Source of the DNA: Paracoccus sp. Z118
GTDB lineage: Bacteria > Pseudomonadota > Alphaproteobacteria > Rhodobacterales > Rhodobacteraceae
Assembly: GCF_019061185.1 (NCBI RefSeq)
Contig: NZ_JAHQZU010000001.1
Coordinates: 224,745-288,744, forward strand
Direction of reading: 5' to 3'
DNA: 64,000 bases
Below the pieces are notes generated by a model. It ran no database searches, was not told the DNA's origin, and was given only the letters and a program-made list of their open reading frames with translations. Each line of letters starts with the position of its first letter. The stretch's first letter is position 1. Position numbers and translations under genes: made by a program. This document shows positions 1-8,391 of this stretch, one piece after another.

Positions 1-2
1 GC

Positions 3-2732
3 TCGGTCGAGGCCAATCCGGGCATCTCGATCAAGCTGTCGGCGCTGCACCCCCGCTACGAGGTCGCGCAGGAAGAACGGGTGCTGGCGGAGATGGTGCC
101 GGTGGTCCTGTCGCTCGCCCGACAGGCGAAGGCGGCGGGCATGGGCATGAACATCGACGCCGAGGAACAGGACCGGCTCGTCCTGTCGCTGAAGGTGATC
201 GAGGCGGTGCTGGCCGATCCCTCGCTGGCCGGCTGGGACGGCTTCGGTGTCGTGGTGCAGGCCTACGGCAAGCGGGCGGGGGCGGTCATCGACTGGCTCT
301 ATGCCTTGGCCGAACGGCTGGACCGGCGGATCATGGTGCGGCTGGTCAAGGGCGCCTATTGGGACAGCGAGATCAAGCGGGCGCAGGTCGAGGGGCTGCC
401 GGGTTTCCCTGTCTTCACGACCAAGGCCGCGACGGATGTCAGCTACATCGCCCACGCCCGCAAGCTGCTGGGCTACGCGGATCGCATCTATCCGCAATTC
501 GCCACGCATAACGCCCACACCGTCGCCGCAATCCTCGACATGGCGGGCGGGACGCGGTTCGAGTTCCAGCGCCTGCACGGCATGGGCGAGCGGCTGCACG
601 ACATCGTGCTGCGGGAAACCGGGGGGCGCTGCCGCATCTATGCCCCCGTCGGTGCGCATCGCGACCTGCTGGCCTATCTGGTGCGGCGGCTGCTGGAGAA
701 CGGCGCGAACTCGTCCTTCGTCCATCAGATCGTGAACGACTCCGTCAGCCCGGAGGAGGTCGCGCGTGATCCGTTCGACGCGCTGACGGTGGCAAGGCCC
801 TCCGCCGCGCTGGTGTCCCCGGTTGCGCTGTTCGGGGCGGCGCGGGCGAACTCGGCCGGGTTCGACCTGAACGACGAGGGGACGCTTGACCGGATCGACA
901 CGGCGCGGGGCGTTCCGGCGCAGCAGCCGCTGGTATGCCCGCTGACCGTCTCGCCGCCGGGCGGAGAGGAACGGGACGTCATCAACCCCGCGACCGGCGA
1001 GGTGATCGGGTGCGTCCTGATGGCCGACCGCGACACCGCCCTGCGCGCCATCGACGACGCCCGCCCGTGGGACGCCCCGGCGCCGAGGCGTGCCGATGCG
1101 CTGCGCCGCGCCGCGGACCTGATGGAGCGGCGCAGCGGCGAGATCTTCGCCATTCTGGCCGCCGAGGCGGGCAAGACCCTGCCCGACGCCGTGGGCGAGT
1201 TGCGCGAGGCCGTCGATTTCCTGCGCTACTACGCCGCCGAGGGCGAGCGGCGCGACGACCCGCCGCGCGGCATCGTCGCCGCGATCAGCCCGTGGAATTT
1301 CCCGCTCGCCATCTTCACCGGCCAGATCGCCGCCGCGCTGGTCGCCGGCAACGCGGTCATCGCCAAACCCGCCGAGGCGACGCCATTGATCGCCGCCCTT
1401 GCCGTGCGGCTGCTGCACGAGGCGGGCGTGCCGCGAACCGCGCTGCAAATGCTGCCGGGGCAGGGCAGCGTGGCCGGCGCGGCGATCACCTCGGACCCGC
1501 GCATCTGCGGCGTGGTGTTCACCGGCTCGACGGCGACGGCGCGGACCATCGCTGCCAGCATGGCGCGGCATCTTGCCCCCGGCACGCCGCTGATCGCGGA
1601 AACCGGCGGGCTGAACGCGATGATCGTGGATTCCACCGCGCTGCCCGAACAGGCAGTGCGGGACATCGTGGCGTCGGCCTTCCGCTCGGCCGGGCAGCGC
1701 TGCTCGGCCCTGCGCTGCCTCTATGTGCAGGAGGAGATCGCGGCCCCGCTGATCGGGATGCTGAAGGGGGCGATGGACGAGCTTGCCCCCGGCGATCCGT
1801 GGCAGCTTCGGACTGACGTCGGCCCGGTGATCGACGCGGGGGCGCAGAAGGGCATCGCGGACTACCTTGCGGCGAACGAGGGTTGCCTGCTGCACCGGCT
1901 GCCCGTGCCGGAACAGGGGTTCTTCATCCCGCCGACCATGCTGCGCGTGGGCGGGATCGGCGATCTGGACCGCGAAGTGTTCGGCCCCGTCCTGCATGTC
2001 GCGACCTTCCGCGGCGACGATCTGGACAGCGTCATCCGGGACATCAACGCGCGCGGCTACGGCCTCACCTTCGCGCTGCACACCCGCATCGACGCGCGCG
2101 TGCAGGAGCTTTCGCAGGCGGTGCGGGCAGGGAACATCTACGTCAACCGCAACCAGATCGGCGCGGTGGTCGGCAGCCAGCCCTTCGGCGGCGAGGGGCT
2201 GTCCGGCACCGGCCCGAAGGCGGGCGGGCCGAACTATGTGCCCCGGTTCTTCAGGCCCGAACCGCCTGCGGCCGGGGCCGAGACGTGGAAAGGTCCGGCG
2301 GACGAGACACGGCTTTGTGCCCGGCTGAGCGCCGCCGCGCCGAAGCTGATCGGCGAGCAGCTGATGCCCGGTCCGACGGGCGAGTTGAACCGACTGTCGG
2401 CATGGACCCGCCCGCCGATCCTCTGCCTCGGTCCCGGCGCGGCTGCCACGAAGGCTCAGGCCGCCGCCGTCGAAGCTCTGGGCGGCGATGCCGTCGCGGT
2501 GAACGGGACGCTGGACCCCGAGGCGCTGGTCCGCCTGCCGCCCTTCGGCGCGGCGCTCTGGTGGGGCGATGCCGCGCAGGGCCGGGCGTATGCCGAGGCG
2601 CTGGCGCAGCGCGAGGGCGAGATCGTCGCGCTGGTCACGGCGATGCCCGACCTCGCACATGTCGCCCATGAGCGGCATCTTTGCGTGGACACGACTGCCG
2701 CAGGGGGGAACGCGGCGCTGCTTGCGGGTTAG
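3..2732 (+). CDS. putA: Bifunctional proline dehydrogenase / glutamate-semialdehyde dehydrogenase PutA, 5'-truncated by the window edge
   Basis: PutA oxidises proline to glutamate in two steps: an FAD proline dehydrogenase domain makes pyrroline-5-carboxylate, and an NAD aldehyde dehydrogenase domain converts its open form to glutamate. The reading frame is open from base 3 with no start, and begins inside the dehydrogenase barrel (GISIKLSALHPRYE), so the N-terminus, including any DNA-binding domain, lies outside the window. The barrel motif RLVKGAYWDSEIK is seen near base 340. The aldehyde dehydrogenase half follows, with FTGSTATA near base 1520 and the catalytic cysteine in SAGQRCSALR near base 1700. 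A C-terminal tail of about 150 residues follows the dehydrogenase fold. The stop overlaps the stop of the convergent transporter gene. Family assignment is firm; whether a regulatory N-terminal domain exists cannot be seen. Confidence 0.95.
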   Translation, partial: SVEANPGISIKLSALHPRYEVAQEERVLAEMVPVVLSLARQAKAAGMGMNIDAEEQDRLVLSLKVIEAVLADPSLAGWDGFGVVVQAYGKRAGAVIDWLYALAERLDRRIMVRLVKGAYWDSEIKRAQVEGLPGFPVFTTKAATDVSYIAHARKLLGYADRIYPQFATHNAHTVAAILDMAGGTRFEFQRLHGMGERLHDIVLRETGGRCRIYAPVGAHRDLLAYLVRRLLENGANSSFVHQIVNDSVSPEEVARDPFDALTVARPSAALVSPVALFGAARANSAGFDLNDEGTLDRIDTARGVPAQQPLVCPLTVSPPGGEERDVINPATGEVIGCVLMADRDTALRAIDDARPWDAPAPRRADALRRAADLMERRSGEIFAILAAEAGKTLPDAVGELREAVDFLRYYAAEGERRDDPPRGIVAAISPWNFPLAIFTGQIAAALVAGNAVIAKPAEATPLIAALAVRLLHEAGVPRTALQMLPGQGSVAGAAITSDPRICGVVFTGSTATARTIAASMARHLAPGTPLIAETGGLNAMIVDSTALPEQAVRDIVASAFRSAGQRCSALRCLYVQEEIAAPLIGMLKGAMDELAPGDPWQLRTDVGPVIDAGAQKGIADYLAANEGCLLHRLPVPEQGFFIPPTMLRVGGIGDLDREVFGPVLHVATFRGDDLDSVIRDINARGYGLTFALHTRIDARVQELSQAVRAGNIYVNRNQIGAVVGSQPFGGEGLSGTGPKAGGPNYVPRFFRPEPPAAGAETWKGPADETRLCARLSAAAPKLIGEQLMPGPTGELNRLSAWTRPPILCLGPGAAATKAQAAAVEALGGDAVAVNGTLDPEALVRLPPFGAALWWGDAAQGRAYAEALAQREGEIVALVTAMPDLAHVAHERHLCVDTTAAGGNAALLAG

Positions 2733-3940
2733 CCGATCAGCGCCAGCCCCGCGCCGCCGAACGCTGCGATCAGCACGACAAGCCAGGGCGGCAGCTTCCA
2801 GGCCATCAGCAGAACGAAACAGGCCAGCACCAGCGCGAGATCCCGCATGCTGCCGACCGCGCTGGTGAAGACCGGCGAATAGAGTGCCGCGCCGAGGATG
2901 CCGACCACCGCCGCATTCGCCCCCTGCATCAGCGATTGCGCCTGCGGCATCGCCCGGAAACGGTCCCAGAACGGCAGTACGCCGATCAGGATCAGAAACC
3001 CCGGCAGGAACACCGCGATCAGCGCGATGAGCGCGCCGGGAACCCCGCTCGGCGCCGGCCCGAGGGCCCCGCCGAGATAGGCGGCGAAGGTGAAGAGCGG
3101 GCCGGGCACCGCCTGCGCGGCGCCGTAGCCGGCGAGGAACCGGTCCTCGCTCACCCAGCCCGGCTGGACGACTTCGGCCTGCAGCAGCGGCAGCACGACA
3201 TGGCCGCCGCCGAAGACCAGCGCACCGGCGCGGTAGAAGCTGTTGAACACGGCGAGCGTCTGCGACTGCCCGGCCAGCAGCGGCAGCAGCAGCAGCCCCG
3301 TGAACAGCACCAGCGCGAGCGCCGCCGCCCGCTTTGAGACCGGCATCGAGACGAGGCCGCCCATCGGGCGCGCCGTCCCGCGGCCCAGCATGATGCCGGC
3401 GAGCGCACCGAACAGGATGGCGGCGATCATCCCCGGCGGCCCCGGAACGAAGGCCAGCAGCGCCACGGCGGCGACCGCGATCGTCGCCCGCTCCCTGTCG
3501 GGGCAGAGCGTCCGCGCCATGCCCCAGACCGCCTGCGCGACGATGGCGACGGCGACCAGCTTCAGCCCGTGCAGCGCGCCGGCCCAGAACGGCCCCGTCA
3601 GCGAGGCCGCAGTCATCGCGAAGACCAGCAGGATCAGCGCCGAGGGCAGGGTGAAGGCTGCGAAGGCCGCCAGCGCCCCAAGCCAGCCGGCCCGGCGCAG
3701 CCCCAGCGCGAAACCCACCTGGCTCGACGCCGGGCCGGGCAGGAACTGACAGAGCGCGACGAGATCGGCATAGGCTTCGTCGCTCAGCCAGCGGCGGCGC
3801 GTCACCAGCTCGTCGCGGAAATAGCCCAGATGCGCGATCGGCCCGCCGAATGAGGTCAGGCCGAGCTTGAGGAAGACCCGGAAGACTTCGCCCGCCGTGC
3901 CGGTGGCTGGCGCGGGGATGCTGACGGGGCTGTCGGTCAT
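2729..3940 (-). CDS. chrA: Chromate-type anion transporter, ChrA family
   Basis: The 403-residue product is a full-length two-domain CHR family membrane protein. The family signature appears at the start of the first half (LKLGLTSFGGPIAHLGYF, residues about 25-42), followed by CQFLPGPASSQVGFALGLR, and the second half has the matching FGGGHVVLPLL and GYGAAQAVPGPLFTF. About ten hydrophobic segments are visible. ChrA proteins export chromate, driven by the proton gradient and usually coupled to sulfate-uptake physiology. Here there is no chrB or other chromate-resistance gene beside it, so the true substrate is an inference. The ATG at 3940 leaves an 85-base gap to the next minus-strand gene upstream, so the two could share a transcript. 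The 3' end overlaps the putA stop by three bases, tail to tail. Confidence 0.85.
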   Translation of the reverse strand: MTDSPVSIPAPATGTAGEVFRVFLKLGLTSFGGPIAHLGYFRDELVTRRRWLSDEAYADLVALCQFLPGPASSQVGFALGLRRAGWLGALAAFAAFTLPSALILLVFAMTAASLTGPFWAGALHGLKLVAVAIVAQAVWGMARTLCPDRERATIAVAAVALLAFVPGPPGMIAAILFGALAGIMLGRGTARPMGGLVSMPVSKRAAALALVLFTGLLLLPLLAGQSQTLAVFNSFYRAGALVFGGGHVVLPLLQAEVVQPGWVSEDRFLAGYGAAQAVPGPLFTFAAYLGGALGPAPSGVPGALIALIAVFLPGFLILIGVLPFWDRFRAMPQAQSLMQGANAAVVGILGAALYSPVFTSAVGSMRDLALVLACFVLLMAWKLPPWLVVLIAAFGGAGLALIG

Positions 3941-4025
3941 GTCGTCTCTGTTCCTCGGGCAGGGCTGACTGCCCCCTTCATGTCACCGCGCCATGACAGT
4001 CCCGCGACGGTGCCGCCCCGAGGTG

Positions 4026-5303
4026 TCAGGCTGCCTCTGCCGCGCGGCGGGCGAAGCGGCGGGCGCTGAACCCGGCAAGCTCGATCTCGGGCGTCTCGCC
4101 CGCCGCGAGCTGCGCTGCCAGCCGCCCCGTCCGGGCCGAGCCCACCAGCCCGATATGACCGTGGCCGAAGGCGTGAACCACGCCCGCGATCCCCGAGGCG
4201 GTCCCGATCACCGGTATCCCGTCCGGGGTCGAGGGGCGGTGCCCCATCCAGACCTTCGCATCCTTCGTGTCGAGCGCGGGAACGATCTCGGCCAGATGCT
4301 TGCGCAGAATCTCGGCCCGGCGCCAGTTCGGCGCAGCATCGATGCCGCCGATCTCCACCTGACCGGCGCAGCGGACCCCCTGGGCCAGCTTGGTGACGAT
4401 CACCTTGCGATCGCCCACCATCACCGGAATCGCGGGGCCAGGCACGTCCTCGCCCTCCACGGTGACATGGTAGCCGCGCTCGCTTTCCAGCGGCACCCGG
4501 TCGCCGGCCAGCGCCGCCAGAACGCCCGAGCGCACCCCCGCCGCGATCACCGCCGCGCCGCAAGCGACAGTCCCCTGCGACGTCTCGACGCCGGTCAGCC
4601 GGCCGCCCGCCTGCATGAAGCCGAGCGCCCGCGCCTCCAGCCGGCGCGCGCCGAGGCGTTCGGCATACGCCACCAGCCCGGCCACATAGGCGCCGGGATT
4701 GCGGCAATGGCCCGCCTCGGCGACGAGGAAACCGTAGCGGTAGTCGCGCGACAGGTCGGGCTGCATGGCGGCGATCTCGTCGGCGTCCAGCTCGCGCCAG
4801 TCGATCCCGACCTCGCGGCGGATCTTCCAGCCGAAGGCGTCGCCCTGGAAGGCTTCGCGGTCGCGCCAGACATGCATGAGGCCGCTGGTCGCGTCGATCA
4901 GATGCGACAGGCCCGCGCGCTCCGCCACCTCGGCATGAAGGCGCGGCGCGTCGATCAGCAGGCTGCGGAGATGGCGGGCGATGGCGGCGACCTTCGCCTC
5001 GGTCGAGGCGGCGGCGAGATAGCGCCAGAGCCACCCGGCCGAACGCGGCAGATAGGTCGGGCGCACGGCCAGCGGTCCCAGCGGATCGGCCAGCCAGCCC
5101 GGTAGCTGCTTCCAGACGCCGGGCGTCGCGGGCGGCACCACGGAATGCGAGGACAGCCACGCGGCGTTGCCATAGCTCGCCGCATGGTCCGCCCCGACCG
5201 ATCCCGGCTCGATCAGCACGACGTCCAGCCCGCGCTCGGCCAGTTGAACTGCCGTCTGCGCCCCGATGGCCCCGGCCCCGATCACCGCAACATCCGCTTT
5301 CAT
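4026..5303 (-). CDS. D-amino-acid dehydrogenase-like FAD oxidoreductase (DadA family)
   Basis: The 425-residue product belongs to the DAO flavoenzyme superfamily. It opens with the FAD-binding dinucleotide fold (VAVIGAGAIGAQTAVQLAERG, residues 4-24, glycines GAGAIG), has the DadA-like AASYGNAAWLSS near residue 50, and the conserved C-terminal GHGHIGLVGS segment that closes the FAD site. Proteins of this type oxidatively deaminate D-amino acids or secondary amines and pass electrons to the respiratory chain. The frame is open upstream to 5453, but the ATG at 5303 was chosen because it is preceded by GGGAGAG at ribosome-binding distance and starts exactly at the FAD fold. It is divergent from the flavoprotein gene at 5452. 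Substrate cannot be told from sequence; DadA is the closest family name. Confidence 0.85.
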   Translation of the reverse strand: MKADVAVIGAGAIGAQTAVQLAERGLDVVLIEPGSVGADHAASYGNAAWLSSHSVVPPATPGVWKQLPGWLADPLGPLAVRPTYLPRSAGWLWRYLAAASTEAKVAAIARHLRSLLIDAPRLHAEVAERAGLSHLIDATSGLMHVWRDREAFQGDAFGWKIRREVGIDWRELDADEIAAMQPDLSRDYRYGFLVAEAGHCRNPGAYVAGLVAYAERLGARRLEARALGFMQAGGRLTGVETSQGTVACGAAVIAAGVRSGVLAALAGDRVPLESERGYHVTVEGEDVPGPAIPVMVGDRKVIVTKLAQGVRCAGQVEIGGIDAAPNWRRAEILRKHLAEIVPALDTKDAKVWMGHRPSTPDGIPVIGTASGIAGVVHAFGHGHIGLVGSARTGRLAAQLAAGETPEIELAGFSARRFARRAAEAA

Positions 5304-5451
5304 GTCCGCTCTCCCGCGCTCCATTCTTCCGCGGGTTTTCCTAGCAGGGTGGAATGCCGGAGTCTCCCCGTTCCGGCGGCCGCGTCGAAGGGTATGGCGA
5401 GGGGGCCGCCGCGCTGCTAAGCCACGGTAAAACCGGCAAGGCGGGCGAGAC

Positions 5452-6660
5452 ATGAGCCATATCGCGATCGTGGGTGCGGGGCAGGCGGGCGCGGCGCTGA
5501 CGGCGAAACTGCGCGCGGCGGGGTTCGACGGCGACGTGACGCTGATCGGGGACGAGCCGGTTCTGCCGTATCAGCGCCCGCCGCTGTCCAAGAAATACCT
5601 GCTGAAGCGGATGACCGCCGAGCAGCTTTTCCTGCGCCCGCAGCATTTCTACGACGAGCATGGCATCCGGGTGTTGACCGGCCAGCGGGTGCCGTCGATC
5701 GACCCCGCCGCGCGGCGGCTGACGCTGGCGGGCGGGACGCTGGATTACGACCAGCTTGCCCTGACGACCGGCGCCGCGCCGCGGATGCTGCCCGCCGCGC
5801 TCGGCGGCAACCTGCCCGGCGTCCACGTCATCCGGCAACTGGCCGATGTGGACCGGATGGCCCCCGAGTTCCAACCGGGCCGGCGAGTCCTCATCATCGG
5901 CGGCGGCTATATCGGGCTGGAGGCGGCGGCGGTCGCCGCGTCCTCGGGTCTGGACGTCACGCTGGTCGAAACCGCCGAGCGCATCCTGCAGCGGGTCGCT
6001 GCGCGGGAGACCTCGAATTACTTCCGGGCGCTGCACAAGGCGCACGGAGTCCGCATCCTCGAAGGGACCACGCTGCTGGGGATGGAGCGATTGCCCGACG
6101 GCGCCATCGCGGCGCAGCTTTCGGACGGCGTCCCGCGGGTTGCGGATTTCGTGATCGTCGGCATCGGCGTCACCCCGAACGAGACGCTCGCGGCGGATGC
6201 GGGGCTGGCCTGCGACAACGGCATCGTGGTCGATGCGCTGGGGCGGACCTCCGACCCGGCGATCTGGGCCGCCGGGGACTGCGCGCGGCTGCCGTATCGC
6301 GGGCAGATGATCCGGCTGGAAAGCGTCCAGAACGCCATCGACCAGGCCGAGGCGGTGGCGCTCAACATGCTCGGCGCGGGGCGGGATTACCTGCCGAAAC
6401 CGTGGTTCTGGTCGGACCAGTACGATGTCAAGCTGCAGATCGCGGGGCTGAATACCGGCCATGACCGCGTGGCGGTGCGGCCGGGCACGACCGATCAGGT
6501 CCGCTCGCACTGGTACTACCGGGCCGGCGAGTTGCTGGCGGTGGACGCGATGAACGATCCGCGCGCCTACATGGCGGGCAAGCGGATGATCGACTCCGGC
6601 CGCTCGCCCGCGCCGGAGGAGGTGGCGGACCCGGCGGTCGATCTGAAGTCGCTGCTGTAG
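5452..6660 (+). CDS. NAD(P)H:ferredoxin/rubredoxin reductase-type FAD protein
   Basis: The 402-residue product matches the class of reductases that move electrons from NADH to a [2Fe-2S] ferredoxin (putidaredoxin reductase, rhodocoxin reductase). Residues 3-10 contain the FAD-binding IAIVGAGQAG, residues 41-53 the family-specific YQRPPLSKKYLLK, a second NAD-binding fold is seen as VLIIGGGYIGLEAAAVA near residue 146, and the late FAD motif is AAGDCARLP near residue 277. Such reductases often serve a cytochrome P450, and one is encoded 11 kb away at 18015-19388, but no ferredoxin gene is visible in the window, so pairing is only a possibility. The ATG lies 148 bases from the divergent DadA-like gene. 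The IS scar begins directly after its stop. Confidence 0.88.
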   Translation: MSHIAIVGAGQAGAALTAKLRAAGFDGDVTLIGDEPVLPYQRPPLSKKYLLKRMTAEQLFLRPQHFYDEHGIRVLTGQRVPSIDPAARRLTLAGGTLDYDQLALTTGAAPRMLPAALGGNLPGVHVIRQLADVDRMAPEFQPGRRVLIIGGGYIGLEAAAVAASSGLDVTLVETAERILQRVAARETSNYFRALHKAHGVRILEGTTLLGMERLPDGAIAAQLSDGVPRVADFVIVGIGVTPNETLAADAGLACDNGIVVDALGRTSDPAIWAAGDCARLPYRGQMIRLESVQNAIDQAEAVALNMLGAGRDYLPKPWFWSDQYDVKLQIAGLNTGHDRVAVRPGTTDQVRSHWYYRAGELLAVDAMNDPRAYMAGKRMIDSGRSPAPEEVADPAVDLKSLL

Positions 6661-6799
6661 GGGGCTCAGAGCCAGAACATGACGCGGCTCTGACGCCAGC
6701 CCGCTCGCGAGGCTAGGATCGAGAGCTTCGGCAGTTGGTTCAGAGGACCCTGCGTGCGGCCGGGGTGCCGCACTGTCCGGCGGATACCGTCCGCAGGCC

Positions 6800-7121
6800 G
6801 GGCGGGCTGCCACCGCCTGAAGCCCGACGGCAGTTCCGCGACTGGCGCACCGCTCCCGAGGGCACCCGGCTTGCGCTGGATGACGGCCGGATAATAGCGC
6901 CATTCATGGGCCCTGCGTGGCGGCAGGTGATGGGACCGCTGGGTCACCCGCCCATGTTCGCACGGGATCTGTCCCTCGGCGGCAACCACCAGCCGATCCG
7001 GGTCGACTCTCAGACTGACAGGACGGTTGGCGAAGGACGCCGGCACGCTGTAGCGGTTGCGTCCGAAGCCGATCCGGCAGGTGGGTGAGACACGCTTGCT
7101 CCATCCGACGAAGCCGTCGAA
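6800..7121 (-). pseudogene. IS21-family IstA transposase fragment
   Basis: Read from 7121 down, the minus strand gives about 107 residues that resemble the region following the catalytic core of IS21-type IstA transposases: [17 protein letters not shown], then [32 protein letters not shown] and YPAVIQRKPGALGSGAPVAE. The frame loses similarity after about 6810. No DDE core, no helix-turn-helix and no IstB ATPase gene remain, so this is a dead fragment. Identification rests on recalled family motifs rather than on a search. Confidence 0.7.
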
Positions 7122-7148
7122 GGCAGCGGCAGCGGCAGCGGCAGCAGC
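7122..7148. repeat. Hexamer repeat GGCAGC, four copies plus AGC
   Basis: Four perfect tandem copies of GGCAGC run from 7122 to 7145, followed by AGC. They lie exactly where the minus-strand IstA fragment ends and just before the plus-strand IS3 fragment begins, and encode a short alanine run in both directions. The repeat may be the junction where the two mobile elements were joined, or an expansion of an alanine stretch inside the IstA fragment. Confidence 0.75.
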
Positions 7149-7194
7149 GCGGCCTGCTCTTCGGCCCGAGCGTCGGCGACGGTTCGCCGCCGCG

Positions 7195-7671
7195 GTCGAC
7201 ACCTCGATTTCGGGGCGCCGCGGCGCGCGGGAGCTGAGGGCTCTGATCGCCCGGCGCGGCAAGCCAGGCCTGATCGTCAGCGAACATGGGACCGAGTTCA
7301 CCTCGAACGCCATGCTGGCCTGGAGCGAAGAGACCGGCGTGTCCTGGCTTTTCATCGCGCCCGGCAAGCCCATGCAGAACGGCATCTGCGAGGCGTTCAA
7401 CTCGAAGATGCGGGACGAACTCTTGAACGAGACGCTGTTCTTCGGCCTCGATCAGGCCCGCCGCATCGTCGCCAGCTGGATGGCCGTCTACACCGCGGCC
7501 CGGCCCCATTCGGCACTCGGCCACCAGACCCCCTCGACGCAGTGCGTCGCCGCCCAACTCGCCGCAACGGGCGATCGGCTGCACGCGATGGCAACGTTCC
7601 GCCAATTGCCCATTGCTCCCTCCCCGCAAGCGGGCAAATGTCACCCGCCGGCTCTGGTCTCAGGTGGATGA
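7195..7671 (+). pseudogene. IS3-family transposase (OrfB), C-terminal fragment
   Basis: About 158 residues match the second half of an IS3-group rve/DDE transposase: [55 protein letters not shown] and [12 protein letters not shown]. The first catalytic aspartate and everything upstream are missing. The second catalytic position, normally Asp in SDNGTE, reads SEHGTE here, so the active site is also altered. The last glutamate (CEAF) is kept. The frame continues into the element end at about 7671. It is therefore an inactive remnant; no partner OrfA is present. Confidence 0.85.
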
Positions 7672-7772
7672 AGGTCAGGGGTCACAGCACAGGGTGCAAG
7701 CAGCTTGCTGATGATCCAGTCGCGCGAGAAGGGCGGATGCACATCGTCCTTGTCCTTGTCTGTTCGCAGCAT
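7641..7772 (-). pseudogene. Possible broken gene running into the IS end
   Basis: Immediately downstream of the lipoprotein stop, the minus strand has an ATG at 7772 followed by 43 codons (MLRTDKDKDDVHPPFSRDW, then IISKLLAPCAVT) before a stop inside the IS3 fragment. The first 29 or so residues look protein-like and charged, while the last residues are read from the IS terminus. This could be the start of a gene in the same operon as the lipoprotein that was cut by the insertion. I do not recognise the protein, and the reading may be chance. Confidence 0.3.
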
Positions 7773-7799
7773 CAGCCCATCGGTCGCGGCCGGATGCGG

Positions 7800-8261
7800 T
7801 CAGCTTCTCCAGACCTCGATCGTCGGCAGGTCCGTCAGGCTCGCGCCGAGCGCCTGCAGCGCCGGAAGCGAGACCTGGCTGCCCCCGGTGGCGGGGCCGC
7901 CCAGCGGGATCAGGTCCACATTGGCCGCGCGGCCGGTCGCCGGATTCACCAGCCGCCCCTTGCCGGGCGCGGTGACGAGCGGCGTCTTGATCCACATCCC
8001 CGGCTCGGCCGCGTTGCCGAGCGAAGCGACCGTCGTGCCGAGCCGGCCGGCGGCCGTTGCTGGCGCAGCCGTCCCGCCCGCGCCGGGCGGCGGGGTCGCG
8101 ATGATGACCGCATCGCCGTCAGCGGTGGGCGCGGCGACCACGGTCGCGCCGTTGTCCAGATGGGCGACGACCGGCTTGGGGGTGGGGCCCTCGGCGGCCT
8201 GCTGGTCGCAGGCGGCGACGGCGAGCAGCGGAAGGATCAGACTCAGACGGGAAAGCTTCAT
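7800..8261 (-). CDS. Small lipoprotein of unknown function
   Basis: The 153-residue product starts with a lipoprotein signal peptide: MKLSRLSLILPLLAVAAC, with the lipobox cysteine at residue 18 followed by Asp-Gln-Gln. In other bacteria Asp at +2 favours inner-membrane retention; whether that holds here is unknown. The mature part is rich in Ala, Pro, Thr and Gly and has no recognisable enzymatic motif. The start at 8261 was preferred to an upstream ATG at 8321 because the signal peptide begins there and AAAGAGGG lies at ribosome-binding distance. It is divergent from moaA with 130 bases between them. Its downstream neighbour has been disturbed by the IS scar, so any operon partner is lost. 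No function is proposed. Confidence 0.7.
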   Translation of the reverse strand: MKLSRLSLILPLLAVAACDQQAAEGPTPKPVVAHLDNGATVVAAPTADGDAVIIATPPPGAGGTAAPATAAGRLGTTVASLGNAAEPGMWIKTPLVTAPGKGRLVNPATGRAANVDLIPLGGPATGGSQVSLPALQALGASLTDLPTIEVWRS

Positions 8262-8391
8262 GGCAATGCCCTCTTTGGCGTGACTGTCACCGGCTTGACA
8301 CGCGCCGGGCGCTCCGTCCATCCGCCATGCGCCCGCGACTTCACGGCGGCACCGGCTTGTGCCGAACCGGCCACGCCCATATCATCATCGG

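Larger units (their letters stand above)
6661..7684. mobile_element. Scar of two scrambled insertion sequences (IS21-type and IS3-type fragments)
   Basis: This kilobase between two intact genes contains no complete gene. Its left part encodes, on the minus strand, a piece of an IS21-family IstA transposase; its right part encodes, on the plus strand, the C-terminal third of an IS3-family transposase. The two meet at a short hexamer repeat. The right limit is placed at 7684, where the sequence ends GGTCAGGGGTCA, ending in the CA dinucleotide expected of an IS3-family terminus; this limit is inferred. The left limit is unresolved and may lie anywhere from the stop of the preceding gene to about 6800. 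No target-site duplication could be confirmed by eye. Confidence 0.75.

Noticed and set aside
3937..5160. A long frame in the same direction as the DadA-like gene but offset by one base
   Set aside because: Arg/Gly/Ala-rich composition without motifs, while the neighbouring frame has the full flavoprotein fold.
7122..7148. Short tandem GGCAGC repeat as a CRISPR or variable-number repeat
   Set aside because: Only four six-base copies without spacers; it lies inside transposase fragments and does not resemble a CRISPR array.
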